35,478 bases of DNA from SKGA01 sp051819745 (GTDB taxonomy: Archaea > Nanobdellota > Nanobdellia > Woesearchaeales > SKGA01), in assembly GCA_051819745.1 (NCBI GenBank), contig JBNJGO010000008.1:1-35478 (forward strand). Direction: 5' to 3'. The stretch's first letter is position 1; each line of letters begins with the position of its first letter. Below the pieces are notes generated by a model, which made no database searches, was not told the origin of the DNA, and saw only the letters and a list, made by a program, of their open reading frames with translations. A program made the position numbers and the translations under genes. Below are positions 1-10,250 of this stretch, piece by piece.

Positions 1-3000
1 ACTGGTAATTTTGATTCTTCTTCGAAAGTTGATGCTAGTTGCGAGTCCGGTTGTGGGGCTGATTCGTCGTGTGATGAGATACTTCCTTCAACGTGCGCTA
101 CTAATGGAGAGTGTAGTTCTGGTTGTTCGTACACGTCCTATTCTGCTTCGCAGTCGGCGTGTTATTGTAAGGAATGTGGTACTGTAAACAGCTCTTCACC
201 GGGAACATGTTCAGTGGGTTCATATAATCTTGATCCGTGGTCTGCTGGCGGTTGGACTGGTGATTCGACTGGCTCTTGCTGTATTGATTATCCTCTCGTA
301 GAAGATGGTATTGGAGCAGATGGTTCAACCTCACAAGGATGTTGTGACTCTAGTTCTGACTGCGTTGATGATGGCCAGTGTTTCACTCATGGAAGCACGA
401 CTGACACTGGTGGTGGTGATGGGACAGATGTAGAATTGTGTTATGATTCAAAATGGCAACTCCCTGATGACAGCCAAACCTATTGTGATGTGGCTGGTTT
501 TGATTATAGTACGAGTGTGCAATTCGAATCAGGATATGGTGATTGTTGTGGTGATGATTCAAATGAGTATACGATATCTCGTGATTGCTCTTCAGGGATT
601 TGTCCTGTAAATACTAATGATTGGGCTTGTTGTGACCAGTCAAATGATTGTGTGTACGATGCAACCTGTTATACTAATGGTCAGACTGTTGATGTTGATG
701 GTGATACATATCTTGAAGTGTGTTCTGCTAACGGGTGGTATGATGGTGATGATCCTGAAGTGACAATAACTAGTTACGATACAATCAGCCCATCTGATAA
801 TTGGGCGGGTGATATTAGTTCTGATGATATTGAACTCGAATATACTGCTACTGATGAGACAAACATTCATTATTGTGAAAAACATGTTCGTGATGGTTCG
901 ACCGCATCCTACACTTCCCTGGGTACTGTGGCTTGTGGTGTTTCTTCAACAACAATCGATGTTGGATCTTCTGCTGATTGTTCTGTGGAGGGCGCCAATG
1001 AATGTGGTGTACGGATTTACGCTTTTGATGAATATGGTAATTCGGCTTATGATGAGATTGAAGTAGGTGTTGATTTAACACCTCCGACTTCTTCTGTTTC
1101 GGGACTTTCACAGTATCAAATGTCTTCTAGTTGGACTATTGACTGGTCTGGAACTGACGGCTTGTCTGGTTTGAAAGCGTATGATATTCAATACCAAAAA
1201 AATGGTGGGTCTTGGACTGATTGTCTTACGGGAGTGACTTCTACAAGTATTACATTTCCAAGTGGTTGTTCTCCAGCTCCATCAGTATCTGATGGTGACA
1301 CGTTCGCCTTCCGGTCAAGAGCGCAAGATTATGTGGCTAATGTCGAATCATATCCTGCAGGTGCTGACGCGTCAACAACTGTAGATCTTAATCCTCCAAG
1401 TTCATCCATAAATCCTAACGGTGTAACGTGGGAGAGTAGCGATCAACCATATGATATTAGTTGTAGTGATGCTGGAAGTGGTTGTGACACGACATACTGG
1501 CAAGAAGTGGCGAGCACTGCAAGTTGTCCGTCTCAAGGGTCTTTTTCTAACAGTGGTTCTCCAACCGTTTCTGATTCAGTCACTTGTGCTTCAGGGACTG
1601 TTTGTCATTCTAAAATATGTTATTATAGTGAAGATGCTGTCTCTCGAACCGAATCGACAAAGACTAGTAACACATTTAATATTGATATGGTAGATCCTAT
1701 TTCTTCAATTGTTTCCCCTGCAAATGGTAGCTGGCACAGCGAGGATTTTAATGTTACTTTTTCAGATTCGGATGCTGATTCTGGTTTGGATTCTTGCTTT
1801 TACAAGATTTTGGATAATAATGTTATATCTTTAAATCAGGAGAGTAGACCTTGTAATGATAATATAACTATTGATGTCAGCCAGTATTGTACAACAGATG
1901 GTGTGGACACATGTCAAATTGCTTCAACGGTTCATGATGTTGCTGGTAACGTCTTTTATAGTGATAGCACTTTTTTCTCTATTGATACTGGAAATCCTTC
2001 AACCGACATCTTGACTTCAGGAACATGGTATGGAGATGATATTTCCGTTTCTGTCAACGATTCTAATAATAGTGGTTCTCCACTCGACACCTGTTTATAT
2101 CGTGTTGATGATGGTAATGATGGTACTTTCGAGACTTCTTGGACGTCAAGAACTTGTCCTGATGGGGGATTTACTGTTCCCGTACCTGGAGTTTGTTCTA
2201 CTAATGGTCAAGATGAGTGTCGAGTTGATACATTCGTTAATAATTCTGCAAGTACAAATGATACTAACACTGTTCTTTTTGATATTGATACTACCTCTCC
2301 AGTATATGATGGTTATTCGGGAATTTCAGGATACTCTTATGATGAATCCTCGACAGTATATTGGGTTACTGGTGGTGATACGTTCACTATCGATATATCT
2401 CACTCAGACGTTCACTCTGGTGTGAACAGACAGTACTTTGGCTTTAACCATGATGATTGCAGTCCTAATGGTTGTGGGGGTGCTCCTGATGAGATAAAAT
2501 CATACAATAATTATGGTTCTTCATTCAACGATTGGCTAGAAGATGATACATATATTGATATTACTGGATCCTCTTGTGTTGATGCGGATAGTAATTGTGC
2601 TGATGATGATATGACTCTTCGTTGGAATTCAGATATTGCAGGGACGGCAAGTGACTGGGATTATAAGCTTCACACTTACCATCATGATGCTGTTTTTAAC
2701 GGACTAGGATATACTGATTTGGGTGTTTGGGTAAAAATAGATAATAGTGCTCCATCGACAAGTTTCTCCTCGCCAGCTATAAGTAGTTGGCATGATGGTG
2801 ATTTTTCCATTTCAACCTCTGATAGTGATTCACGATCAGGTCTTTCATCTTGTTCATATCGTGTTGATGATGGTAATGATGGAACCTATGATACGACTTG
2901 GCAATCAAGAACGTGTGGTTCATCATTCACTCAAACAGTGGGTCCTTCAGGAGAGTGTAGCGTAGAAGGTTCTGATGAATGTAAAGTACAATTAAGAGCT

Positions 3001-4976
3001 GTTGATAATGTTGGTATAACAACTGATGTGACAAGAACCTTCTCCATAGATTATTCTGCTCCGACAACAACCGCAAACCCTACAAATAGATCGTGGGATA
3101 ACACCAGCATAAGTGTTGATATCACGGCAAGTGACGGTGGCAGTGGCGTTGATAGTATCGAGTATTGTTGGACGACAAGTGCTAGTTGTACTCCAAGTAC
3201 TAGTGTAACTGGTAATAGTACGACCGTGACACAATCTAGTACTGGCAGTTGGACCTTGTGTCATCGTGCTTTAGATAATCAACTTCATATAGGAAGTACA
3301 ACTTGTGATGGTGACTACAACATTGACTTGGTTGATCCCGCTTCTTCTGTCGATTCTTTACCTTCTTATACTGGTTCTACTTTTTGGACGGTTTCTTGGA
3401 CTGGCAGTGACAGTCATAGTGGTATTGATAGCTATGATTTACAGTATCAGAAAAATGGTGGGTCTTGGACTGATTGTGTTGTTGATTATACTCTTGGTTC
3501 CTATCAATCTTTTCCAAGTGGTTGTTCTCCAGCTCCATCAGTATCTGATGGTGACACGTTCGCCTTCCGGTCAAGAGCAAAAGATGTTGCTGGTAATGTT
3601 GAATCCTATCCTGCAGGTGCTGACGCGTCAACAACTGTTGATACTAGCGCTCCAACTTCAACAATAACTCCTGATGGTGTTTCTTGGCAAAATACTGATC
3701 AGTCATATGATATTAGTTGTAGTGATGCTGGAAGTGGTTGTGACACGACATACTGGCAAGAAGTGGCGAGCACTGCAAGTTGTCCATCTCAAGGGTCTTT
3801 TTCTAACAGTGGTTCTCCAACAGTTTCAGGTAGTGTTGATTGTTCCCCTGGTAGTGTTTGTCAAGTTGAAGTGTGTTATTATAGTGATGATACTCATAGT
3901 AACATTGAATCGACAAAGACTAGTAACACATTTAATATTGATAAGAAATTACCTGTCACTTCCATCGACAGTCCAACTGCTGGTACTTGGCAGTCGGGTG
4001 ATTTTGCTGTTGATATTAGTGATAGTGATGCTGATAGTGGTCTTGATGTTTGTGAGTATCGTATTCTTGATAACGGTGTTCAATCCCTTGGTTGGACGAG
4101 TCGAACCTGTGGTTCTGGTGCTACTATTGACATCTCCGCATATTGTACTACTGATGGTGCTGATAAATGCGCTGTAGAATCTCGTGCTACTGATGTTGCT
4201 GGTAATAACGCTACTGACAGTCGCAGTTTCAGCATTGACGTGGGAGCTCCAATTGTTTCCTATCAAATTCCGACTCCTGCTGATAGCTCTCGACAGATCG
4301 ATAACACGGTAAACATCTCAGTCTCCGTTGATTCGACTTCAGACGTTGATACTTGCACGCTCGAGTGGAACGGAACTAATGAGACCATGACAAAAACAGG
4401 ATCTGGAGCAAGCGTCACCTGTGATGCGACAAAAACAACTGTTGATGGCAGTACAAACACGTTCCAAGTTTATGCTAATAACACTGTTGGAACAATCGGT
4501 AATGAAACAGAACGATCTTTTGTCGAGAATACGAAACCACCTGCTCCTACACACTTAACTCCAACTGATGGACAACGAACAGTCGGTAACAGTCAAACGC
4601 TCTCTTGGACTGCTGGTGGAACTGATGCTGAAAGTGATACTATTACTTATTATTGGAGGATCGACACTGACTCTACGCCTGCAGAACCATACACTTGCTC
4701 TGGTTCAACAACAACCCTTTCCTCAACGTCATGTTCGACAACTGATGGGACTACTTATTATTGGAATATCGTTGCAAGTGACGGGTATGAAAATCAAACC
4801 GTGACCACTCCGTGGAATTTCACTGAGAACAACGATCCAACTGTCAATAGCGTTAGCTTATCTTCGACTAGTGGAAACAATCTCACTTCTGATGATCTTG
4901 ATGTCGCCTTCTCAACCTCAGATCCTGACAGCGATCCAGTCATAGGGATTACTGATTGGAGGATTGACGGCACGAG
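1..4976 (+). CDS. Giant secreted Cys-rich / Ig-like repeat surface protein, N-terminal part (5' truncated by window, 3' end at gap)
   Basis: The frame is open from base 1 with no stop, so the gene begins upstream; the GTG at 214 is an internal codon. Bases 1-760 encode Cys-rich modules with the repeated pattern CC-D-x3-DC-V followed by G-x-C. From about 754 onward come Ig-like modules of roughly 95-110 residues, starting near 1078, 1390, 1693, 1993, 2296, 2749, 3058, 3335, 3649, 3949, 4246, 4540 and 4837. Most open with a Pro-Thr-Ser-rich strand and a Trp, then an acidic DxxSG turn, as in OmpL47/Fn3-type bacterial Ig-like domains (family assignment is from memory). Paired Cys inside modules suggest disulfides, hence an extracellular location. 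The protein is Ser/Thr/Asp-rich and strongly acidic. The frame continues across the gap into the segment at 5077-7039. Function is inferred as adhesion or cell-surface structure; no enzymatic motif was seen. Confidence 0.9.
1198..1686 (+). repeat. Intragenic repeat block, copy 1 (partner 3451-3942)
   Basis: This block matches 3451-3942 at an offset of 2,256 bases (752 codons), apart from one extra codon near 3490. Bases 1255-1322 equal 3511-3578 exactly (68 bases). Bases 1448-1565 match 3704-3821 with one difference. Bases 1353-1381 equal 3609-3637, and 1651-1686 equals 3907-3942. It spans three consecutive Ig-like modules. Confidence 0.9.
3451..3942 (+). repeat. Intragenic repeat block, copy 2 (partner 1198-1686)
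   Basis: Second copy of the three-module block. Near-identity is patchy: stretches of perfect match alternate with diverged stretches. That fits an old module duplication with later gene conversion better than a single fresh duplication. Confidence 0.9.
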
Positions 4977-5175
4977 NNNNNNNNNNNNNNNNNNNNNNNN
5001 NNNNNNNNNNNNNNNNNNNNNNNNNNNNNNNNNNNNNNNNNNNNNNNNNNNNNNNNNNNNNNNNNNNNNNNNNNNNCAATCTCACTTCTGATGATCTTGA
5101 TGTCGCCTTCTCAACCTCAGATCCTGACAGCGATCCAGTCATAGGGATTACTGATTGGAGGATTGACGGCACGAG
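4878..5175. repeat. 99-base exact duplication flanking the gap (assembly overlap)
   Basis: Copies at 4878-4976 and 5077-5175 are identical base for base and encode the same peptide stretch beginning NLTSDDLDVAF. The divergent copies elsewhere in this gene differ at many sites, so perfect identity that ends exactly at both edges of the N run points to an assembly-graph overlap and not to a biological tandem repeat. Confidence 0.9.
4977..5076. other. Scaffold gap (100 N) between overlapping contig ends
   Basis: Exactly 100 N, a usual placeholder for a gap of unknown size. The 99 bases before it (4878-4976) are identical to the 99 bases after it (5077-5175), and the reading frame is preserved when they are merged. 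The gap is therefore best read as two contigs sharing a k-mer-length end, with no missing sequence required. Confidence 0.95.
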
Positions 5176-7039
5176 TATCGCAAGTCTTAACATGCCGTTT
5201 AACACAAACATCACCTCGACCTCGACAGGCGCTGTCAACGATTACTCCACATACGATAACGACGGAACGCTCGGCGGTGGAACTTTAAGTTATGTTCCTA
5301 CTTGGACCTCTGAAGGAAAAGTGGGAGGAGCTTATGAGTTTGATGGTAGCGGTACAATAAATGGAACAGTTTATGGGGATAATATAGAAATTCCTGAAAG
5401 TATTACTAATACTGCAAATAATCCGAAAGGAACTACTTATAGTGTTTGGTTAAATGCAGATACTGATGCCGTAGATAGGATGAGTTTATTCAGAGGATCT
5501 TCTACAATAAGACATATAGAGATTTATACTGAATCTAAAAAATTTAGAACAGAGGCTGCCAAACAAAATGGATATAGTTTTGGAACAGGCAATTTTCCCT
5601 ATGATGTAAGAGGCACTTGGAGCCATTTTGCAATAGTATTTGCCGAAAATGAACCTGATAGGCCAGTAAGATGGTATCAAAATGGAGAATTGTTTTATAC
5701 GGGAGATTTATCTAGTGGAGATTATCCCGATACAGAATATTTTAGTTTTGGTAGTATAGCAAGGTCAACTGGTACTACTAGTTATACTTATGCAAAAAGT
5801 TTTGATGGAAAAATAGACGAAGTCCAAATATTTGACAGAGCATTATCTTCAGAACAAATATCTAACATATATAATGCTGGTCTTGCAGGGCACAGTGTTG
5901 AAACTATGGATTCGAGTGAAACATCTTATCTTGACATATGGACTGTTGATGTCACTCCAAACGACGCTTTTGAAGACGGCACCTCGGTTCTCTCTAATGA
6001 TATCACCATCTCATCACCTTATCCCGAATTGGTGTATAATAATACATTTGAGAATAGTACGACAGAACATGCTTTCTTTGTTACAGCAGGAGCGTATTAT
6101 GAAGCTGGAGGGACTGGAATTGATAATGACTATTCAATCGACAATCCTGCTTGCTCTTTTTATGATAGTACGGTCTCGGGAAATTATTTTAATGTCACGT
6201 ACAAGTGCACGGGAACACCTTACACGTCAGACAGTGTGAGTATTACAATATGTGATGAGTTCAGTCAATGTGTCTCAACACCGACAACAAGCAATACCTA
6301 TCCAAATCAAGCACCTACGATGAATAGTCTTCTCACACCAACAAATGGTAATGACACTGTTCACGATCTTACTCCGACATTCACATGGGAGACTGCAAGT
6401 GATGCTGAAAGTGACACCCTCACCTATTACTTCAATCTTTCAACAATAGTTGGCTGTCAAGATGTTAGTCAACAGACACTTTCTTCAACTTCATTCACGC
6501 CTTCTTCAGAATTATGTCCTTCAGCTCTCGATTGGTATGAGTGGACTGTAAAAGTGTGCGATGAATGGGGTGATTGTAGTTCTTGGCATGCAAATTGGAC
6601 ATTCATTCTCGAGCCATACATCGATATAGAAATGGTTACTGATTCTGTTGATTTTGGAATAATGGATATACTTGATTCTGATTCAACAACGAGCGGATCC
6701 CCTGCACCGTTCCATTTCAGAAGTGATAGTAATGTAGTTGTCGATTTGACAAATGTTACTGCGCCAAGCAGTATCTGGGTTAGCTCTCTCGGGTCTTTAG
6801 GTTCTGACTATATGCAGTTAAAATCAAGAGAACTCGCTAGTGAGTCTGGCTCTTTTAACACTGCTTCATCACTAACAGATTGGTTTAATCTAATGACAGA
6901 ATCACAAGATATTATTTCCGAATTGGATTATTCAGATAGTGCCGACGAATCTTATGTTGATTTGAAACTGACTGTTCCTAGCGATGAACCCCCTGGATCA
7001 AAAAGCACTTCATTAACCTTTATGTGGGAGGAATCATGA
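5077..7039 (+). CDS. Giant surface protein, C-terminal part: LamG module, Ig-like repeats and C-terminal beta domain
   Basis: This continues the upstream CDS. Collapsing the 99-base duplicate (4878-4976 equals 5077-5175) keeps one frame, giving at least 2,279 residues before the TGA at 7037. The region 5238-5890 encodes a LamG / concanavalin-A-like jelly-roll module (Pfam Laminin_G_3 type): an N-terminal GGAYEFDG-like strand, a WSHFAIVF core strand, and the C-terminal signature GKIDEVQIFDRALSSEQI. An Ig-like segment (about 5990-6300) follows, then an Fn3-like module near 6310-6610, and a terminal domain (6620-7036) rich in beta strands. No C-terminal membrane helix is visible, so anchoring probably needs a partner; the next gene overlaps by 4 bases and has a membrane anchor. 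All nine Arg codons inside the LamG module are AGA or AGG, unlike the mixed use elsewhere in the gene. Confidence 0.9.
7026..7031 (+). promoter_or_regulatory. Shine-Dalgarno site deciding the 7036 start
   Basis: GGGAGG lies five bases before the ATG at 7036 and inside the last codons of the upstream gene, so it supports coupled translation and the shorter start. Confidence 0.75.
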
Positions 7040-8259
7040 AATATAATGCTGGAATAAGGATTGTGTCGTTTATGTTTCTAGTTCTAATACTATTTTCTTT
7101 ATTTGCTGTCGTTTCATCAGCATTTGGAATTGCTCCTTCAAGATACTCTTTTAATGAGGGTGATGAAAAAGACATTTCAGAATTTAAAGTAAGGATTCTC
7201 AACACCCATGATGAAGAATTATTTTTAGAACTCAAACCAACCGGTGATATCGCTGATTATATTTCTCTTGAAAAAAACATGGTCTCGCTTTCTCCTTCCG
7301 ATTCTGAAGCTATTGTTTTTTACACTATAGATCTTCCCGAAGAGCTAAAACCGGGTTCTAACACTGGAGCTATTGAAATCATAGATGTGTCTGGACATTC
7401 TGTTTCTGGTGAATCAAAAGTGACTGCTAATGTTGGTGTTAAACAAACTATTACTATTTTATCACCTTATCCTCGCCAGTATATTGAGGGTGATTTTTTC
7501 ATTTCATCATCAACTCTTGATAAACCAGTTGATTTTTCCCTGCATTTGAAAAATAAAGGTTCCGTTTCTTCAACCGTGTCTGGAAGTATTGTTGTTAAGA
7601 CAGCTCTTAATGAAGAAGTTGCTCGTTTTCCCATTCCAAAAACGTTGCTTTCTTCTCTCAGTGCAAAAAAAATAACTACTGATTATTCTTTTGAAAATGA
7701 TGGTGTATATTCTGCAAACGCATACATTAATTATGGTTCGAAACAATTCACTTTATCAAAACAATTTATGGTTGGAAACAAAGAAGTAATTGCTTCTGAT
7801 ATGAATGTTGATTCTTTTGATTTGGGAGAAATCGCTCTCCTTCGTATTTTAATTGATAATAGATGGAATGATATTGTAGATGATGTCTATGCTAAAGTCT
7901 CTATTTTGAATGAAGAAGGTTCTGTTGTTGATATGGTAGAAACAAATCCTGTTTCGGTTAAGGCACACGATTCTGCACAGTTGAAGGCCTATTGGGATAC
8001 TTCAGGAATTGATATCGGAACGTATGATGTTGTTGTTAAATTATTCTATGATGATATTGTTTCCAGATATTATTTTGATGCTCTAGTAAATGCTAACTCC
8101 ATAGAATTATCGAAAGAAGGGGTTTCAGGTAATGTTGTTGATGATAGTTCTTCCGATGATTCATTAAGTTTATCATCAATTGTAATACTTCTTGTTTTTG
8201 CTTTGATTTTCATCAATGTATTTTGGTTTGTTATTGTCAAGAAAAAAATTAATAAGTAA
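7036..8259 (+). CDS. Membrane-anchored Ig-fold surface protein, partner of the giant surface protein
   Basis: A 407-residue protein. The ATG at 7036 is preferred to the in-frame GTG at 7024: it is preceded by GGGAGG (7026-7031) and overlaps the upstream stop as ATGA, implying translational coupling. The N-terminus is a signal peptide (Lys, then a hydrophobic stretch ending VVSSAFG). The body is all-beta with several Ig-like domains; the first resembles NEW3 or DUF916-type domains with a pattern of N-x-x-D/E-E and PxxLKPG turns. A single C-terminal membrane helix (about residues 380-402) is followed by a short Lys-rich cytoplasmic tail, after an Asp/Ser-rich spacer. This topology places the beta domains outside the cell. 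Inference: it anchors or presents the giant protein at the envelope. No enzymatic motif was recognised. Confidence 0.85.
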   Translation: MKYNAGIRIVSFMFLVLILFSLFAVVSSAFGIAPSRYSFNEGDEKDISEFKVRILNTHDEELFLELKPTGDIADYISLEKNMVSLSPSDSEAIVFYTIDLPEELKPGSNTGAIEIIDVSGHSVSGESKVTANVGVKQTITILSPYPRQYIEGDFFISSSTLDKPVDFSLHLKNKGSVSSTVSGSIVVKTALNEEVARFPIPKTLLSSLSAKKITTDYSFENDGVYSANAYINYGSKQFTLSKQFMVGNKEVIASDMNVDSFDLGEIALLRILIDNRWNDIVDDVYAKVSILNEEGSVVDMVETNPVSVKAHDSAQLKAYWDTSGIDIGTYDVVVKLFYDDIVSRYYFDALVNANSIELSKEGVSGNVVDDSSSDDSLSLSSIVILLVFALIFINVFWFVIVKKKINK

Positions 8260-8297
8260 TGTATAGATAAATGGACTGTGGGGAGTGTTGATAAAAA

Positions 8298-8305
8298 TTT
8301 ATAAA
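8298..8305 (+). promoter_or_regulatory. TATA box for the antiporter gene
   Basis: The sequence tttataaa sits about 50 bases before the GTG at 8350. A start site near 8325 would leave a short leader containing the weak SD gaagg at 8336-8340. Confidence 0.55.
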
Positions 8306-8349
8306 GAGGTTGTTTTTTATTTAATTAATAAAAAAGAAGGTTGGGTACA

Positions 8350-10041
8350 GTGAATATTTTTTTAGATATAGGAATTATTGTTATTGCAGCTGCAGTAGGT
8401 GGTTTTCTAGCTCGTTTACTAAAACAACCTCTCATCTCATCGTATATTATTATGGGGGTGGTTTTAGGTCCTGTACTTGGTTTAGTTACTGATATGGCTG
8501 TCATTGATGTTCTTTCAGAAATAGGTATTGCTTTCCTTCTTTTTATCGTTGGCTTAGAATTTGATTTCAGCAAATTAAAAGACATTGGTCCTGTCGCATC
8601 ATTAGGCACGTTGTTTCAAATGTCAGCTTCATTTGTTCTTGGTTTTGGAATATTCAGTCTCTTTGGTTTTTCAACAATGGAGTCTATTTTTGCAGGTATT
8701 GTGTTATTATTTTCATCAACAATGGTTGTTATTAAATTATTATCAGATAAACAACAACTAGACACCCTTCATGGTCGTATTGTTATTGGTTCTCTTTTGA
8801 TGCAAGACGTTGTTGCTGTTATCATACTTTCCTTTCTTTCTGCAGGGTCTTCTTCTATTGTTCAAATCGGTTTTTCTGTTTTTCAAGCAGTGTTATTGAT
8901 TGGTGTTGCCTTTTTGTTTTCAAAATTTATATTTCCAAAACTCTTCAAATTCGCTGCAAAGAATCAAGAATTGTTTTTTGTTCTAAGTCTCGCGATCTGT
9001 TTTGCATTTTCTCTTGCGTTTGCTTCCATCGGTTTTTCGATCGCTATCGGTTCGTTCGTCGCGGGTTTGATGCTTGGTAACCTCCCTTATAATGTTGAAA
9101 TTATAAGTAAAGTGAAAAGTCTTCGTGATTTTTTTGCAATACTTTTTTTTGTTTCTATGGGTTTGAAATTATCTTTCACTTCACTTTCAGGTGTTGCCCT
9201 TCCGACTATTATTTTGCTTCTTCTCACAGTTTTTATTATTCCCTTCATCACATTTGTCACAGTCACTGCTTTCGGTTATAATCGGAGAACTGCATTTCTA
9301 TCTGCAATTTCTCTTTCTCAAGTTTCAGAATTCGCTTTGATTGCCGTTCATCAAGGGCTTCGTAATCAACTTATTACTGAAGGTTTTCTTTCTATAGTTA
9401 TACTCACCACTCTTGCTTCCATTATTGCCACGGCTTATTTCATGAAATTTGAAGACGTTATTTATCATAAATTGCTTCCTTTCCTGAAACGATTCGATAA
9501 ACTTTCTGCAACAAACAAGATTGTCAGCCATCACGAATCGCATAAACCTCATGATGTTGTTCTCGTTGGTTATGATCGTATTGGCTCTTCAATATATTCC
9601 ACGCTCAAAAAACTTCATAATGATGTTCTCATCGTCGATTTCAATCCTGATGTAGTATTTTCTCTCATGAAAAAAAATGTTCCTTGTGTGTATGGTGATG
9701 TTGGTGATGATGAATTATTGAATTCACTGCATTTGAAGAACGTGAAGATTTTTGTTTCTACTATTCCTTCCCATCATGATTCCTTGTTGTTGATAAAAAA
9801 GCTACGGCATTTGAATAAGTATGCTAAGGTCATTGTCACTTCTTATGAAGTTGAGTCTGCTCTCTCGCTTTATTCTGCGGGCGCTGATTATGTGATTCTT
9901 CCTCATCTTCTCGGTGGTCAGCACGCAAGCGTTTTACTTGAGGATATTTCCACCGATCTTGACAAATTGATAAGTACAAAACTAAGTCACATGGATGAAT
10001 TGCGTACTCATCAACGAAATAATGGTCGTTATATTAAGTGA
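8350..10041 (+). CDS. CPA2-family cation/H+ antiporter with C-terminal RCK (TrkA-N) domain
   Basis: A 563-residue KefB/NapA-type monovalent cation:proton antiporter. Residues 1 to about 380 form around 12 membrane helices. Characteristic segments are the FLLFIVGLEFD motif (helix 3 region) and SFVAGLMLG. After a linker, residues about 403-520 form a Rossmann nucleotide-binding RCK/TrkA-N domain: hDVVLVGYDRIG (a GxGxxG-like turn with Tyr-Asp inserted), then IVDFNPD at the end of beta 2. Such domains gate transport in response to NAD(H) or other ligands in this family. The start is uncertain: TTG at 8341 is in frame, but it leaves no room for the SD gaagg (8336-8340), so GTG at 8350 is chosen. 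It is probably monocistronic; tRNA-Arg follows. Whether it moves K+ or Na+ cannot be told from sequence alone. Confidence 0.9.
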   Translation: MNIFLDIGIIVIAAAVGGFLARLLKQPLISSYIIMGVVLGPVLGLVTDMAVIDVLSEIGIAFLLFIVGLEFDFSKLKDIGPVASLGTLFQMSASFVLGFGIFSLFGFSTMESIFAGIVLLFSSTMVVIKLLSDKQQLDTLHGRIVIGSLLMQDVVAVIILSFLSAGSSSIVQIGFSVFQAVLLIGVAFLFSKFIFPKLFKFAAKNQELFFVLSLAICFAFSLAFASIGFSIAIGSFVAGLMLGNLPYNVEIISKVKSLRDFFAILFFVSMGLKLSFTSLSGVALPTIILLLLTVFIIPFITFVTVTAFGYNRRTAFLSAISLSQVSEFALIAVHQGLRNQLITEGFLSIVILTTLASIIATAYFMKFEDVIYHKLLPFLKRFDKLSATNKIVSHHESHKPHDVVLVGYDRIGSSIYSTLKKLHNDVLIVDFNPDVVFSLMKKNVPCVYGDVGDDELLNSLHLKNVKIFVSTIPSHHDSLLLIKKLRHLNKYAKVIVTSYEVESALSLYSAGADYVILPHLLGGQHASVLLEDISTDLDKLISTKLSHMDELRTHQRNNGRYIK

Positions 10042-10072
10042 TTTTTTTATTAGATGGTATTGTTAAAGAAAG

Positions 10073-10080
10073 TTTTATAA
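10073..10080 (+). promoter_or_regulatory. TATA box of tRNA-Arg
   Basis: The element tttataa lies about 30-37 bases upstream of the mature tRNA 5' end at 10110, the expected archaeal spacing. Confidence 0.6.
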
Positions 10081-10109
10081 ACGACTCCTTGCTTTCTTTT
10101 CTTGCTCGT

Positions 10110-10246
10110 GGGCCCATGGCTTAGCCTGGATAGAGCGGCCGGCTTCGGACCGACCTTTTTATAAAAAAGCTCGAAGAAAAAGAGTTTTTGAAATTAAAGT
10201 TCGGGGAGTGACCGGCAGGTCGGGGGTTCGAATCCTCCTGGGCTCA
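10110..10246 (+). tRNA. tRNA-Arg(TCG) with a 62-base intron at position 37/38
   Basis: Exons are 10110-10148 and 10211-10246 (75 bases mature). The acceptor stem GGGCCCA pairs with TGGGCTC, with discriminator A at 10246 and no encoded CCA. The D stem is GCTT/GAGC. The anticodon stem GCCGG (10138-10142) pairs with CCGGC (10212-10216), anticodon TCG is at 10145-10147, and the T arm is GGGGG-TTCGAAT-CCTCC. The intron 10149-10210 forms a canonical bulge-helix-bulge. The central helix is CTTC (10143-10146) with GGAG (10205-10208); the 3-base bulges are GGA (10147-10149) and TGA (10209-10211), each cut after its second base. The inner helix is CCGA (10150-10153) with TCGG (10201-10204). It would be removed by the archaeal splicing endonuclease. 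Confidence 0.95.
10149..10210 (+). other. tRNA-Arg intron (bulge-helix-bulge)
   Basis: This 62-base intron is AT-rich in its middle and is bounded by the two symmetrical bulges. It is too short for a homing endonuclease. The 3' end of the intron pairs with bases 32-35 of the anticodon loop, the usual arrangement for 37/38 introns. Confidence 0.9.
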
Positions 10247-10250
10247 TTTT

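Noticed and set aside
2030..4177. Several long open frames in other frames inside the giant surface gene
   Set aside because: They are shadows of a low-complexity Ser/Thr/Asp-rich gene, lack SD sites, and give Leu/Val-rich products without recognisable domains.
4878..5175. 99-base tandem repeat as a biological feature
   Set aside because: Perfect identity ending exactly at the N boundaries is better explained by contig-end overlap.
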